From the NCBI RefSeq assembly GCF_001180105.1, contig NZ_CVSO01000070.1, forward strand, positions 1 through 64,000: a DNA stretch of 64,000 nucleotides, in the 5' to 3' direction. The notes below the pieces were generated by a model, which saw only the letters and a program-made list of their open reading frames with translations, was not told where the DNA came from and ran no database searches. The first letter of the stretch is position 1. Every line of letters begins with the position of its first letter. The position numbers and the translations under genes are program-made. Shown here piece after piece: positions 34,274 to 43,213 of the stretch. Source of the DNA: Candidatus Pelagibacter communis. Lineage in GTDB: Bacteria; Pseudomonadota; Alphaproteobacteria; Pelagibacterales; Pelagibacteraceae.

Positions 34274-35637
34274 TGGAAAAATCAAATATTAAATCGTTCC
34301 CAAAAAAAAATTCTGAGGAAAAAAAGAATCACATAGATTCTCTTTCACCAAGAGAGATCGTATCTGAATTAGATAGATACGTTGTGGGACAAAATAAAGC
34401 TAAAAGGGCTGTTGCTATTGCTCTTAGAAATAGATGGAGAAGACAAGCTTTAAAAGGTGAAATGAGAGATGAGGTTTTACCAAAAAATATATTAATGATT
34501 GGGCCAACTGGTGTTGGTAAAACTGAGATATCAAGAAGGCTTTCAAAATTAGCTGAGGCACCTTTTGTTAAAGTTGAGGCTACAAGATTTACTGAAGTTG
34601 GTTATGTTGGAAGAGACGTAGAACAAATTATTAGAGACTTGCTAGAAATTGCAATTGCAATGGAAAAGGTTAAAAAAAGAAAAGAAGTTCACGCAAAAGC
34701 ACAAAAGCTTGCAGAAGAAAGAGTTTTAGATGCGCTTGTAGGAAATAAAGCGAGTGTAGCAACAAGAGAAAGTTTTAGAAAGAGATTGAGAAATGGAGAT
34801 TTAGACGACAACGAAATTGAAGTTCCAGTTAATGAGAGTGGAAATATGCCGAGCTTTGAAATACCTGGAATGCCTGGAGCAAACATTGGAATGATAAATA
34901 TTGGTGACATGCTTGGTAAATCAATGGGCAATAAATCAAAAAAGAAAAAGATGACAGTAAAAGAGTCTCATGAAATCTTGTTAAATGACGAAGCTGATAA
35001 ACTTATTGAACAAGATAAAATTATTAAATCTGCAAAAAACGTGACTGAAAATAACGGAATTGTTTTCTTAGATGAAATTGATAAAATTTCCGCAAGAACT
35101 GATAGGGTTGGCGGAGATGTATCAAGAGAAGGAGTTCAGAGAGATTTGTTACCACTAATAGAAGGTACTACTGTTAGTACAAAGTATGGACCAGTAAAAA
35201 CAGATCATATATTATTTATAGCATCAGGAGCTTTCCAACTCGCTAAACCTTCAGATTTACTTCCTGAATTACAAGGAAGATTACCAATAAGAGTTGAACT
35301 TGATGCATTAAACAGTTCTGACTTTAAAAGAATTTTGAAAGAACCAGATAATAGTTTAATTAAACAGTATAAAGCTTTATTAAAAACTGAAAATGTTGAT
35401 TTAGAATTTTCAGAAGATGGAATTGATACTATTGCAAATTTAGCAAGTGAAGTAAACTCGTCTGTTGAAAATATTGGTGCAAGAAGACTTCATACTATTA
35501 TTGAAAGAGTTTTAGATGAAATTAGTTTCACTGCGACAGATAGATCAGGTGAAAAAATTGTAATTGATTCAAAGTATGTAAAAGAGAATCTTGGACAATT
35601 AGTTAAAGATAATGATTTATCTAAATTTATTCTTTGA
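34273..35637 (+). CDS. hslU: ATP-dependent protease ATPase subunit HslU
   Basis: AAA+ unfoldase that feeds HslV. The 454-residue protein shows [23 protein letters not shown], Walker [12 protein letters not shown] (about 76-86), the pore GYVGRDVE (about 116-123), Walker [13 protein letters not shown] (about 260-271), sensor [11 protein letters not shown] and the family C-terminal DLSKFIL, whose end docks into HslV. The N-terminus is about 20 residues longer than in E. coli. Confidence 0.97.
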   Translation: MEKSNIKSFPKKNSEEKKNHIDSLSPREIVSELDRYVVGQNKAKRAVAIALRNRWRRQALKGEMRDEVLPKNILMIGPTGVGKTEISRRLSKLAEAPFVKVEATRFTEVGYVGRDVEQIIRDLLEIAIAMEKVKKRKEVHAKAQKLAEERVLDALVGNKASVATRESFRKRLRNGDLDDNEIEVPVNESGNMPSFEIPGMPGANIGMINIGDMLGKSMGNKSKKKKMTVKESHEILLNDEADKLIEQDKIIKSAKNVTENNGIVFLDEIDKISARTDRVGGDVSREGVQRDLLPLIEGTTVSTKYGPVKTDHILFIASGAFQLAKPSDLLPELQGRLPIRVELDALNSSDFKRILKEPDNSLIKQYKALLKTENVDLEFSEDGIDTIANLASEVNSSVENIGARRLHTIIERVLDEISFTATDRSGEKIVIDSKYVKENLGQLVKDNDLSKFIL

Positions 35638-36039
35638 TCTTAAATAAACATTAAAAGAACCTAAGTTTTTTTCTTTAGTGTTATCAATATTTTTAATCTT
35701 TTTCATAAGCTCAACATTGGAATTAATAAACTCAGGTATAGAATGTTTTAATATGCTTAATTCAGACGATTTATAAGGATCTTCAGCAGATTTAGATCTC
35801 ATTCCTTTGCCTGTAATTATATTTACTTTTAAGATATGTTTCTCGAAACATTCATTAATAGTTTTTTCAACAAATTTATTTGCTTGGTCCAAGCCATAAC
35901 CATGCAAATCTATAACAAATGTAGATTTATTTTTATTAATTGAAGGTTCATTCAATTCATCTTTAGATATTATCTTATCTTTGCTTTTTACAAATTTATT
36001 CCAGTCCTTAAGATCTTTATCTGATGGTTTTTTGTTCAA
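35617..36039 (-). CDS. Smr-domain protein
   Basis: The 140-residue protein carries a Smr (MutS2 C-terminal) domain: [19 protein letters not shown] (about 41-59) with the DLHG motif, and [12 protein letters not shown] (about 77-88) with the TGKG motif. Small alphaproteobacterial Smr proteins are thought to act as nucleases on nucleic acid, including stalled mRNA; the target is not known here. It is convergent with hslU, overlapping by 21 bases, and follows the Tim44-like gene by 3 bases. Confidence 0.9.
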   Translation of the reverse strand: MNKKPSDKDLKDWNKFVKSKDKIISKDELNEPSINKNKSTFVIDLHGYGLDQANKFVEKTINECFEKHILKVNIITGKGMRSKSAEDPYKSSELSILKHSIPEFINSNVELMKKIKNIDNTKEKNLGSFNVYLRSKNKFR

Positions 36040-36042
36040 ATA

Positions 36043-36630
36043 TTAAATATTAGTCTCAACTAATACCCAATTAGGATCATTAGAGTTTAAGTTCCTAGAG
36101 AATCTCCAAGTATCATAAACTTTTTTGACTTTTTCTGGGTCGCCTGTAAGAATCTTGGAATTTTTGTCCCTATTACATGATATTATTTCACTTATAAAAT
36201 CTACTGTAACTTCAAGCACATTATCTTTTTGTTCATGTTTTTTAATTTCAGCTGAGTTTATTCCAATAAAGGTTGTCTCTGACTTTATCCCATTTTTTTC
36301 TCTATTAGAAATTGCTTCCTGAAATTGACTCAAAACTTTTCTATCTAATAAGTTTTTAATATCTTTTATGGATCCTTTTGAAAAATTTGTGATGATCGTT
36401 TCGTAAGCAACCTTTGCTCCTTCAATAAAATCTTTTTTGGCACTTTCGTCAAAATTTCTGTAATTTGGTTTTTCTGCAGACTTCATTTCTGGCATTTCAT
36501 GGGGGAAGCTGTTAGAAATATCGTCTTCATAACCTGATCTTTTGCCTAAAATTCCTCTTAACCTTAAAAAAATAAAGCCGGCTATCATAGCCAACAAAAT
36601 AATGTCTAAATATTCAAAACTATAATTCAT
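36043..36630 (-). CDS. Tim44/TimA-like membrane-anchored protein
   Basis: The 195-residue protein has one N-terminal membrane span (about 8-22, DIILLAMIAGFIFLRL), a linker, then a Tim44-like domain (PF04280): FIEGAKVAYETIITNFSKGS, IKDLKNLLDRKVLSQFQEAI-like helix, TFIGINSAEIKK and the final VYDTWRFSRNLNSNDPNWVLVE. In Alphaproteobacteria this protein (TimA) is an inner-membrane relative of mitochondrial Tim44. The Smr gene follows after 3 bases. It is divergent from fxsA, next to secB, in a protein-export neighbourhood. Confidence 0.87.
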   Translation of the reverse strand: MNYSFEYLDIILLAMIAGFIFLRLRGILGKRSGYEDDISNSFPHEMPEMKSAEKPNYRNFDESAKKDFIEGAKVAYETIITNFSKGSIKDIKNLLDRKVLSQFQEAISNREKNGIKSETTFIGINSAEIKKHEQKDNVLEVTVDFISEIISCNRDKNSKILTGDPEKVKKVYDTWRFSRNLNSNDPNWVLVETNI

Positions 36631-36650
36631 ATTTAAATAATATTTACTCT

Positions 36651-36673
36651 ATTGCTTAATTTCAACAAGCAAT
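36651..36673. promoter_or_regulatory. inverted repeat between Tim44-like gene and fxsA
   Basis: ATTGCTT (36651-36657) and AAGCAAT (36667-36673) form a perfect 7-base inverted repeat with a 9-base spacer, in the short divergent gap. It could be an operator or a weak hairpin. There is no U-tract, so a terminator is unlikely. Confidence 0.25.
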
Positions 36674-36688
36674 TTAGATTAATGACAA

Positions 36689-37114
36689 ATGAACACAGTA
36701 CTTTTATTGATAATTTTGGTCCCAATTCTAGAGATTTATTTATTTATCAAAATTGGAAGCCAAATTGGAGCTTTCACAACCATCTCATTAATATTTGTTA
36801 CAGCTATAATTGGGGTTTATTATGCCAGATATGAGGGTTTAAATACTCTAAAATCAGGAGTGTCTCAAATTTATAAAAATCAAATGCCTTTATTTGAATT
36901 AATATCAGGGGCTGCATTAGCTTTAGCGGCTCTATTATTGATAATACCTGGGTTTGCTACTGATGTATTGGGGTTCTTAATAATATTTCCATTAACTAGA
37001 AAATTCATTTTTCGAGTACTTGCAAAAAACCATAAAAGTTCTCAGCACGCCAAAGATGATTTGATTGATGGAGAATATGAAGATAAGGAAGATGGACATG
37101 ACAAAAAATTATAA
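36689..37114 (+). CDS. fxsA: FxsA-family membrane protein
   Basis: The 141-residue protein has an N-terminal pair of membrane helices (VLLLIILVPILEIYLFIKIG, residues 4-23; then IFVTAIIGVYYARYEG) and a third Gly/Ala-rich one (FELISGAALALAALLLIIPGFATDVLGF, about 69-96, first 20 diagnostic) containing the conserved PGF-TD motif. FxsA of E. coli relieves T7 exclusion by F plasmid when overproduced; its native role is unclear. The last codons overlap the secB start region, so the two genes are coupled. Confidence 0.9.
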   Translation: MNTVLLLIILVPILEIYLFIKIGSQIGAFTTISLIFVTAIIGVYYARYEGLNTLKSGVSQIYKNQMPLFELISGAALALAALLLIIPGFATDVLGFLIIFPLTRKFIFRVLAKNHKSSQHAKDDLIDGEYEDKEDGHDKKL

Positions 37115-37526
37115 AATTTTAACGACTTTTGTAAAGGATGTATTATCAAAAATTCAAAATATTGAAAGTTATTTGTATTTAAAGGATAATATTCCAAAAT
37201 ATACTTTAAATATTGATATCAACTCAATTCCTCTAAAAAATAATATGGCAGAAGTTGATGTTAAGCTTACTTTCGACGATAAAAGTAAAAAAGATAATAA
37301 GGGATATTTTGAAATGACACATGCGACCATTGTTAGAGTGGAGCAAGAGGCCGTAAATAAAAATGAACTTCAAAAAATATTTCTAAGAGACGTGCCGACA
37401 GATGTATATCCAGAAATTGAAAAAATTTTCTTAGAAATAGTAAAATCAATCGGATATCCAGATTTAAAATTAGAGAAAAAAATCAATTTCGTTGAGCTAT
37501 TTGAAAAAAATATGGGTCAAAAGTAA
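37098..37526 (+). CDS. secB: SecB-like export chaperone
   Basis: Keeps preproteins unfolded for SecA. The 142-residue protein shows YLKDNIPKYTLNIDINSIPL (about 29-48), VDVKLTFDD, MTHATIVRVEQ and the conserved FLRDVPTDVYPEIEKIF helix region, which fits a SecB with diverged sequence. I prefer the ATG at 37098, because AAGGA (37086-37090) lies 7 bases upstream, over in-frame starts from 37065. It overlaps the fxsA end by 17 bases. It is convergent with dnaQ. Confidence 0.82.
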   Translation: MTKNYKILTTFVKDVLSKIQNIESYLYLKDNIPKYTLNIDINSIPLKNNMAEVDVKLTFDDKSKKDNKGYFEMTHATIVRVEQEAVNKNELQKIFLRDVPTDVYPEIEKIFLEIVKSIGYPDLKLEKKINFVELFEKNMGQK

Positions 37527-38179
37527 TGTTTTTTTTGAGATTTTTTTAAATAAATTTCGTGATTTTTTAATTCCTCATTGGAGGGTTTAATTATCCTTTT
37601 GCAATAATCGCTGTTTGATTTTTTAAGATTGTCTATACCAATATTTTCTAAAAAAGCTAATCTAGGTTCCTTTTGATCTATAAGATTGATATAAACCTTT
37701 GAAAGAAGTTCACAGTCAATGAGTGCAGTGTGATAAGTTCTTCTCGAATTATCGATTCTAAATCTTTTACATAATGCATCAAGACTTATCTGAGAGCCAG
37801 GAAACTTTTCTCTTGCGAGTTCGAGAGTATCTATTACATTTTTTTTATCTATAGGTTTTTTCCCCAATATTTTCAACTCATTGTTCAAATGGGATAAGTC
37901 AAATTGAGCATTGTGAATGATTAAAATTTTATCTTCAATAAACTTTAAAAAATTTTCAACAATCTCGGAAAACTTTTTTTTATCTGCCAAAAATTCATCT
38001 GAATAACCATGAACTTTCTTAGCTTCATCAGAAACTTTTCTTTGAGGATTTAAGTAGCAGTGGAATCTCTTATCTGTAATTATCTGATTATCTAATTCTA
38101 TACATCCAATTTCAACGATTCTATGACCGTTTTCAACAGATAGACCTGTAGTTTCGGTATCTAGAACAACTTCTTTCAT
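37517..38179 (-). CDS. dnaQ: DNA polymerase III epsilon subunit (3'-5' exonuclease)
   Basis: Proofreading subunit of the replicase. The 220-residue DEDDh exonuclease has motif I VVLDTETTGL (3-12), motif II IIHNAQFDLSHLNNEL (about 94-109) and motif III YHTALIDCELLSKVY (about 148-162), with all Asp/Glu/His ligands. It overlaps coaE by 4 bases and ends the leftward unit ppsR-like, maf, aroE, coaE, dnaQ, an order seen beside alphaproteobacterial origins. Confidence 0.95.
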   Translation of the reverse strand: MKEVVLDTETTGLSVENGHRIVEIGCIELDNQIITDKRFHCYLNPQRKVSDEAKKVHGYSDEFLADKKKFSEIVENFLKFIEDKILIIHNAQFDLSHLNNELKILGKKPIDKKNVIDTLELAREKFPGSQISLDALCKRFRIDNSRRTYHTALIDCELLSKVYINLIDQKEPRLAFLENIGIDNLKKSNSDYCKRIIKPSNEELKNHEIYLKKSQKKHYF

Positions 38180-38748
38180 TGTAAAATTTTACCTTTTAAA
38201 AATTTAACTTTTTTTTTTGCTTCAGAATTATTAAAGTCGTTATTAATTATAAAAGAAGCAATTTTTTTTTTTTTACTTAAAGGCATCTGGTTTTTTCTCA
38301 AAATATATAACAACTTATGATTAAATCCTCGTCTTTTGTTTAAATTTTTTATCATTTTTTTTTTATCCGCTTTAATAAAAATAATTATATCTTTTTTTTT
38401 ATTTAAATTATTTTCAACATATAATGGGACATCTAATAATACAAATGGCTTTTTTTTGTTCTTCTTTAAGAAATTAGACATTTTTTTTCTTACAATTGGA
38501 TGAACGAATTTCCCAATTATTTTTAAATTATTCGGTTTTGCAAAAATAATGTTGAGAATTTCGTTTTTATTTATGGGATATTTTTTTATAAAGTTGGGAA
38601 ATTTTTTTTTGAGTCTCCTAAATATATAGTGATTATTTCTATATATCTTACCAACTTCTTTATCAGCGTTAAATGTTGGTGCTTTGAAAAGTTTTGCAAA
38701 GTGAGTTTTTCCTGAACCTATATCTCCAATTACAGCTATTTTTTTCAT
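38176..38748 (-). CDS. coaE: dephospho-CoA kinase
   Basis: Last step of coenzyme A synthesis. The 190-residue kinase has a P-loop GDIGSGKTHFAKLF (8-21), the NADKEVGKIYR segment (about 29-39) with substrate-binding Asp, HPIVRKKM (about 82-89) and LLDVPLYVE (about 104-112). It is Lys-rich and lower in similarity than usual, probably from base-composition drift. It overlaps aroE and dnaQ by 4 bases each. Confidence 0.92.
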   Translation of the reverse strand: MKKIAVIGDIGSGKTHFAKLFKAPTFNADKEVGKIYRNNHYIFRRLKKKFPNFIKKYPINKNEILNIIFAKPNNLKIIGKFVHPIVRKKMSNFLKKNKKKPFVLLDVPLYVENNLNKKKDIIIFIKADKKKMIKNLNKRRGFNHKLLYILRKNQMPLSKKKKIASFIINNDFNNSEAKKKVKFLKGKILQ

Positions 38749-39533
38749 TTTATTAAATTTATGGTTTTATCATCAATTTTAGGAAATACTTTGTTCCAAA
38801 TAGCAAAGGATTGATGAGCTTGATAAATAAACATCATTTTTCCGTTTTCTGTCTTATTTCCATTTTCCCTAGCCTGCTTAAGAAAATGTGTTTCTGACGG
38901 ATTATATATCACGTCATAAAAAAATTTGTTTTGGTGAGGAAAATTAAGATCCAAATCGATTGTATCATTGTCTAGTCCGACACTGGTAGCATTAATTACT
39001 ATGTCAAAGTCTGGTATTTTTCCCCATTTTACAATTTCAATCTTTTTGAATATCTTTTTGATTTTCTGAGACTTTTCTAAAGTTCTATTTGTTAGGAATA
39101 TATTTTCACAACCCATATTTTCCAAAGCACATATAATTGATGAACAAACGCCACCGGCTCCAATTATAAAGATTTTTTTTCTCTTAATTTCATAATTTAT
39201 ATATCTAATCGCTAATTCAAAACCGGCTATATCTGTATTATGTCCAATAACCTTATCTCCTTCATTGAAAATAGTATTGACTGAATTAGTTTTTTGGGCC
39301 TCTACACTTAACTTATCTAAAAACGGAACTATTGAATTCTTAAATGGAACAGTTACATTGGCTCCAGTAATTTCTAAACTACGAAGTTTTTCAACAAATT
39401 TTTCAAGCTCCGATGTTTGAAGTAAATTTTTTTTATATACGGCATCTATTTTATTTTCATTGAACCAATGATTGTGTATTTTTGGCGACAAAGAATGATC
39501 TATTGGATTTCCTATTACGCAAAAATTTTTCAT
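38745..39533 (-). CDS. aroE: shikimate dehydrogenase
   Basis: NADP-dependent reduction of dehydroshikimate in the aromatic amino acid pathway. The 262-residue protein shows IGNPIDHSLSPKIHNHWF (7-24), GANVTVPFKNSI (about 57-68, catalytic Lys), GHNTDIAGFELAI, the NADP loop GAGGVCSSII (about 125-134) and NATSVGL. It is part of the overlapping maf-aroE-coaE-dnaQ run. Confidence 0.95.
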   Translation of the reverse strand: MKNFCVIGNPIDHSLSPKIHNHWFNENKIDAVYKKNLLQTSELEKFVEKLRSLEITGANVTVPFKNSIVPFLDKLSVEAQKTNSVNTIFNEGDKVIGHNTDIAGFELAIRYINYEIKRKKIFIIGAGGVCSSIICALENMGCENIFLTNRTLEKSQKIKKIFKKIEIVKWGKIPDFDIVINATSVGLDNDTIDLDLNFPHQNKFFYDVIYNPSETHFLKQARENGNKTENGKMMFIYQAHQSFAIWNKVFPKIDDKTINLIK

Positions 39534-40114
39534 CCGTAACTTTCTAAATATTTTTTAATTTCCTTGATTGGAAGTCCCATTATTGTATCAGTATCTCCAT
39601 TAATTTCATCGAATAATTTTCTGCCTTCCCCTTCTATTTGATAAACGTTGTAAGAAAATAGATTTTTATCTGACACTTTTTTGAGATATCTTTTTAATTC
39701 ATCTTCAGAAAACGTTTTCATAACCATTTCTGCTTTATCTGTGTAGTTCCAAATCATCTTTCCATCCAATGAAATACATACGGAACTTATAAGATAGTGA
39801 GTCTTGCCGTTTAAATCTTTTAGAATTTCAAAAGCCTTCTTTCTATCTTTGGGTTTCGAAATAATTCTTCCATTTAAATCAATGACACTATCTGCTCCTA
39901 GAACAAATTCACCCAATTTATTTTGGCTTACTTTTGCTGCTTTAAGTTCGGCTAAATTTTTTGAAATCATCTCTGGATCTGCGCCCTCTTTGACAAGACT
40001 CTCTTTAATCTCATCTTCATCTAAATTTGATGGTATTACATCAAATTTTATGTTGTTCTTACTTAAGATTTGTTTTCTTACTTCGCTTCGTGAAGCTAAA
40101 ATTATTTTTCTCAT
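39530..40114 (-). CDS. maf: Maf-family nucleotide pyrophosphatase
   Basis: House-cleaning hydrolase of modified or non-canonical nucleoside triphosphates. The 194-residue protein has the entry motif ILASRSEVRKQIL (5-17, SxSxxR), EFVLGADSVIDLNGRIISKP (about 67-86, catalytic Asp) and GLPIKEIKKYL near the end. It overlaps its two neighbours by 4 bases each. The same gene stands near the origin in Caulobacter. Confidence 0.94.
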   Translation of the reverse strand: MRKIILASRSEVRKQILSKNNIKFDVIPSNLDEDEIKESLVKEGADPEMISKNLAELKAAKVSQNKLGEFVLGADSVIDLNGRIISKPKDRKKAFEILKDLNGKTHYLISSVCISLDGKMIWNYTDKAEMVMKTFSEDELKRYLKKVSDKNLFSYNVYQIEGEGRKLFDEINGDTDTIMGLPIKEIKKYLESYG

Positions 40115-40932
40115 TTTTGATTAAATATTTCATGAATTTTCAGAACTGAAGCTGCTGTTTCCTCGACTGATTTTCTTGTCACATCAATGCTTGGCCACTT
40201 ATATTTTTGAAATAATTTCCGAGCATCCTCCATCTCCTTTTGAACTGTATCTAAGTTTATATAATTTTTATTTTCATTTTCATTAATAGATTGCATTCTA
40301 TTTTTTCTAAGATCTACAAGTCTTTCTGGCTCTGCTGTGAGACCTACAATACATTTTTTAGTCGGATTTTTTTTGAGAGTTTCTGGAACAGAATTTTCAT
40401 TAACTAACGGAATATTAGATATTTTCATTCCTTTGTTTGCTAAATAAATTGCTGTTGGTGTTTTACTGGTTCTACTTACACCAAGTAGGACAATATCAGA
40501 TTTATCAATATCATCTACGGAATTACCATCGTCATGATTCATAGTGAATTGTATAGCTTCAATTTTTTTATAATAGTCATCATCCATAATATGTTGTCTG
40601 CTTGGTACATGAAGAGCTTCTTGATCCAACAACCTTGAAAATCTTAAAATTAGATCGCCGAGAATTCCAAAACAGGGAATTTTTTTTTTGTTGCATTTAT
40701 CAGACAAAAATTTAGCTAATTTATTATCAACTATAGTATATAAAACTATTGAATTTTTACTCATCTCTGAAGATTCTAATATTTTTGAGATTTGATTTTC
40801 TGTTCTTGTAAATGAATAAAAATGAGTTTTATATTTAAAACTTTTAAATTGTGCTTTGATGGCTAGAAATATCCTTTCTAAAGTTTCTCCTGTTGAATCT
40901 GAAATTAAATAAATGTCGTATGTATTAATCAT
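40111..40932 (-). CDS. ppsR: DUF299 pyruvate/PEP regulatory kinase-phosphorylase (RP001 family)
   Basis: Family members phosphorylate and dephosphorylate PEP synthase or pyruvate,phosphate dikinase to switch it off and on. The 273-residue protein begins IYLISDSTGETLERIFLA, has QHIMDDDYYKKIEAIQFTM (about 111-129) and the P-loop LGVSRTSKTPTAIYLANKG (about 150-168). It is the homologue of Rickettsia RP001, which flanks the chromosomal origin opposite hemE. The symbol is a family-based guess; the partner enzyme is not in the window. It heads the leftward unit. Confidence 0.88.
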   Translation of the reverse strand: MINTYDIYLISDSTGETLERIFLAIKAQFKSFKYKTHFYSFTRTENQISKILESSEMSKNSIVLYTIVDNKLAKFLSDKCNKKKIPCFGILGDLILRFSRLLDQEALHVPSRQHIMDDDYYKKIEAIQFTMNHDDGNSVDDIDKSDIVLLGVSRTSKTPTAIYLANKGMKISNIPLVNENSVPETLKKNPTKKCIVGLTAEPERLVDLRKNRMQSINENENKNYINLDTVQKEMEDARKLFQKYKWPSIDVTRKSVEETAASVLKIHEIFNQK

Positions 40933-41210
40933 GTATAAATAGTTTATATTTTTAAAGAATTGACATCATATTGTTCCTCTAAATTAATAGTAGAGATTAA
41001 TTTGTATAACCTCATATTTATAAACATTTTTAAACATGTTAAATAATATTATACTTTTAATACCTCAAAAATGTAAATTGTAAAAAATATAACAAATCTA
41101 TGACAAATTTATTAAATCATATGTGAAAAAACTGTTATAAAGATGTTAAAAAAATTAAGTTACCATTATTAACAGGACATAAAACTAATACTATAAATAA
41201 TATATCATAA
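40933..41210. other. candidate chromosomal replication origin (oriC)
   Basis: This 278-base gap, the longest in the window, lies between the divergent DUF299/RP001 homologue and hemE. Published work places oriC in this context in Caulobacter and Rickettsia. It is extremely A+T-rich (few G or C over 41005-41160). TTTTTCACA on the minus strand (41122-41130) fits the DnaA-box consensus TTWTNCACA; TTATACAAA (minus, 41001-41009) and TTATTAACA (plus, 41166-41174) have one mismatch each. Genes on both sides point away from it, as on leading strands. parS and parAB are 10 kb away. I see no CtrA pair with the usual 7-base spacing. Confidence 0.55.
40960..40988 (+). promoter_or_regulatory. candidate sigma-70-type promoter upstream of hemE
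   Basis: TTGACA (40960-40965) is a perfect -35 element, followed after 17 bases by ATTAAT (40983-40988), or after 18 by TTAATA. It points to hemE, 220 bases downstream, through the candidate origin. Caulobacter has a similar promoter inside its origin reading toward hemE. Confidence 0.4.
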
Positions 41211-42215
41211 ATGAATAATACGTTGATCAGAAATTGCATAGAAAACAACACAACTAAAATACCTATTTGGTTAATGAGGCAAGCAGGTAGGTATTTGCCT
41301 GAATTTCGATCAATCAGAAAAAAGAATGAGGATTTTATTAAATTATGTTTAAATAAAAAACTATCTTCCGAAATTACTCTACAACCTTTAGATAGATTTA
41401 ATTTCGATGCCGCAATATTGTTCTCTGATATTTTATTAGTCCCTTATGCATTGGGACAAAAAGTAAAATTTATGAAAAATTATGGACCTGAACTTGGTAA
41501 ATTAGATATAAATATTTTAAACAATATAAGCAAACAAGAGTTTATCTCTACTTTAAATCCAGTTTATGAGTCTTTAAAACTCGTTGAAAAAAAATTGTCT
41601 AAAAAAAATAAAGATATAATAGGATTTGTTGGTGCCCCTTGGACTTTGTTGGTTTATATGCTTAATAGAAAGTCTCCAAAAGAAAACAATTTTAACTCCA
41701 TACCAAAAAATAAAGAAGTAAATATATTATTAGAGAAAGTTATTGAATTTCTTAAAATTCATATTGATGCACAAATTAAAAATGGCGCCACAATAATTCA
41801 AATATTTGATAGTTGGGCAGGTTTATTAGAAGAAGATGATTTAGAGTATTTTGTTTACAATCCAACACAAAAATTAACTAATTTTATAAAAGAAAAATCT
41901 TCCACATCAATTTGTTTTCCAAGAAATATTAAAAATTATAGAAAATATGTTGAAAAAACAAAAACAGATATAATAAGCATTGATTACAACGTAGATCCTA
42001 ACGTTATAAAACATGAAATTGAGATACCAATACAGGGAGGTCTTGATCCTAAAATTTTACTAGAAGAATCTAAAATAGTGAAAAAGGGAGTTTTAAAATA
42101 TTTAGATGCGTTCAAAAATAATAGATACATTTTCAATTTAGGTCATGGTGTCTTGCCTAAAACAAATCCTGAAACAGTCAAATATATGGTAGAGTTAGTG
42201 AAAGATTACAAATGA
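41211..42215 (+). CDS. hemE: uroporphyrinogen decarboxylase
   Basis: Decarboxylates uroporphyrinogen III to coproporphyrinogen III. The 334-residue protein begins with the family motif IPIWLMRQAGRYLPEFRSIR (18-37), has FNFDAAILFSDILLVPYALG (Asp at the active site), GFVGAPWTLLVYML (about 143-156) and the C-terminal NLGHGVLPKTNPE. It overlaps hemH by 4 bases. It continues the pathway from hemD/hemC at 10 kb. Confidence 0.97.
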   Translation: MNNTLIRNCIENNTTKIPIWLMRQAGRYLPEFRSIRKKNEDFIKLCLNKKLSSEITLQPLDRFNFDAAILFSDILLVPYALGQKVKFMKNYGPELGKLDINILNNISKQEFISTLNPVYESLKLVEKKLSKKNKDIIGFVGAPWTLLVYMLNRKSPKENNFNSIPKNKEVNILLEKVIEFLKIHIDAQIKNGATIIQIFDSWAGLLEEDDLEYFVYNPTQKLTNFIKEKSSTSICFPRNIKNYRKYVEKTKTDIISIDYNVDPNVIKHEIEIPIQGGLDPKILLEESKIVKKGVLKYLDAFKNNRYIFNLGHGVLPKTNPETVKYMVELVKDYK

Positions 42216-43213
42216 ACAACGATCATCCGAAAGTAAATTTTGGTAAAACAGGTGTACTATTAGTTAATTTAGGAACCCCAGATTCTACTAGTTGGTGGGA
42301 TATAAGAAAATATTTGAAAGAATTTTTATCTGATAGAAGAGTAATAGAAGTAAATCCTTTCTTATGGAAAATTATTTTAAATTTATTCATTCTTACTTTT
42401 AGACCATCCAAAACAGCGAAAGCTTATAAAGAAATATGGATGAAAGAGGAAAATATATCACCGCTACGCTATTACACTATTAAGCAGACCGAAAAGGTGA
42501 AATCTATTATATCTAGTGAAAACTTGATCGTTGATTTTGCGATGAGATATGGGAACCCAAGCATCAATAGTAAAATGTTAAGTTTACAAGAAAGCGGATG
42601 TGAAAACATTATAGTACTTCCACTGTACCCACAGTATGCAGCAGCAACAACAGCAACAGTTTGTGATGAGGTTTATAGGACATTAATGAAAATGAGATGG
42701 CAGCCTAGCCTTCAAATTATACCTCATTACGAGTCTGAACCCTTATATATTCAAGCTATTGTAAATTCTATTAATCACAAACTTAGTAACATTAACTGGA
42801 AGCCTGATTTGATATTGGCTTCTTATCACGGCATACCAAAAAAGTATTTTGATAAAGGCGATCCATATCACTGTTATTGTCACAAAACATCTAGATTGAT
42901 TAAAGAAACTTTTAATAAAGACATACCTATTTTAACAACTTTCCAATCAAGATTTGGTCCTCAAGAATGGCTTCAGCCTTATACAGATAAAACTTTAGAA
43001 AATTTACCTAAAGATGGAAAAAAAAATGTTTTGGTAATTTCTCCTGGCTTTTCTTCTGATTGCGTTGAAACCCTTGAAGAAATTTCTATTCAGGGAAAAG
43101 AAAGCTTTTTAGACTCCGGTGGAGAAAAATTTGATACAATACCTTGCTTAAATGATAACGAGGATCACATAAAATTATTAGTGCACTTAATCAATAAAAG
43201 CATAAGAAAATGA
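42212..43213 (+). CDS. hemH: ferrochelatase
   Basis: Inserts iron into protoporphyrin IX. The 333-residue protein shows KTGVLLVNLGTPDSTS (about 11-26), FAMRYGNPSI (about 109-118), VLPLYPQYAAATTAT and the catalytic His in ASYHGIPKKYF (about 203-213), with YHCYCHKT after it and the FQSRFGPQEWLQPYT block. It overlaps hemE and hemJ by 4 bases each, so the three are translated as a coupled set. Confidence 0.96.
   Translation: MNNDHPKVNFGKTGVLLVNLGTPDSTSWWDIRKYLKEFLSDRRVIEVNPFLWKIILNLFILTFRPSKTAKAYKEIWMKEENISPLRYYTIKQTEKVKSIISSENLIVDFAMRYGNPSINSKMLSLQESGCENIIVLPLYPQYAAATTATVCDEVYRTLMKMRWQPSLQIIPHYESEPLYIQAIVNSINHKLSNINWKPDLILASYHGIPKKYFDKGDPYHCYCHKTSRLIKETFNKDIPILTTFQSRFGPQEWLQPYTDKTLENLPKDGKKNVLVISPGFSSDCVETLEEISIQGKESFLDSGGEKFDTIPCLNDNEDHIKLLVHLINKSIRK

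Noticed and set aside
36652-36834. Plus-strand frame starting before fxsA
   Set aside because: It reads the fxsA region in another frame; fxsA itself has the clear membrane helices and the PGF motif.
41144-41158. TTAA-AAAAA-TTAA as a CtrA site in the candidate origin
   Set aside because: CtrA sites have a 7-base spacer; here it is 5, and such A/T tracts are common by chance in this DNA.
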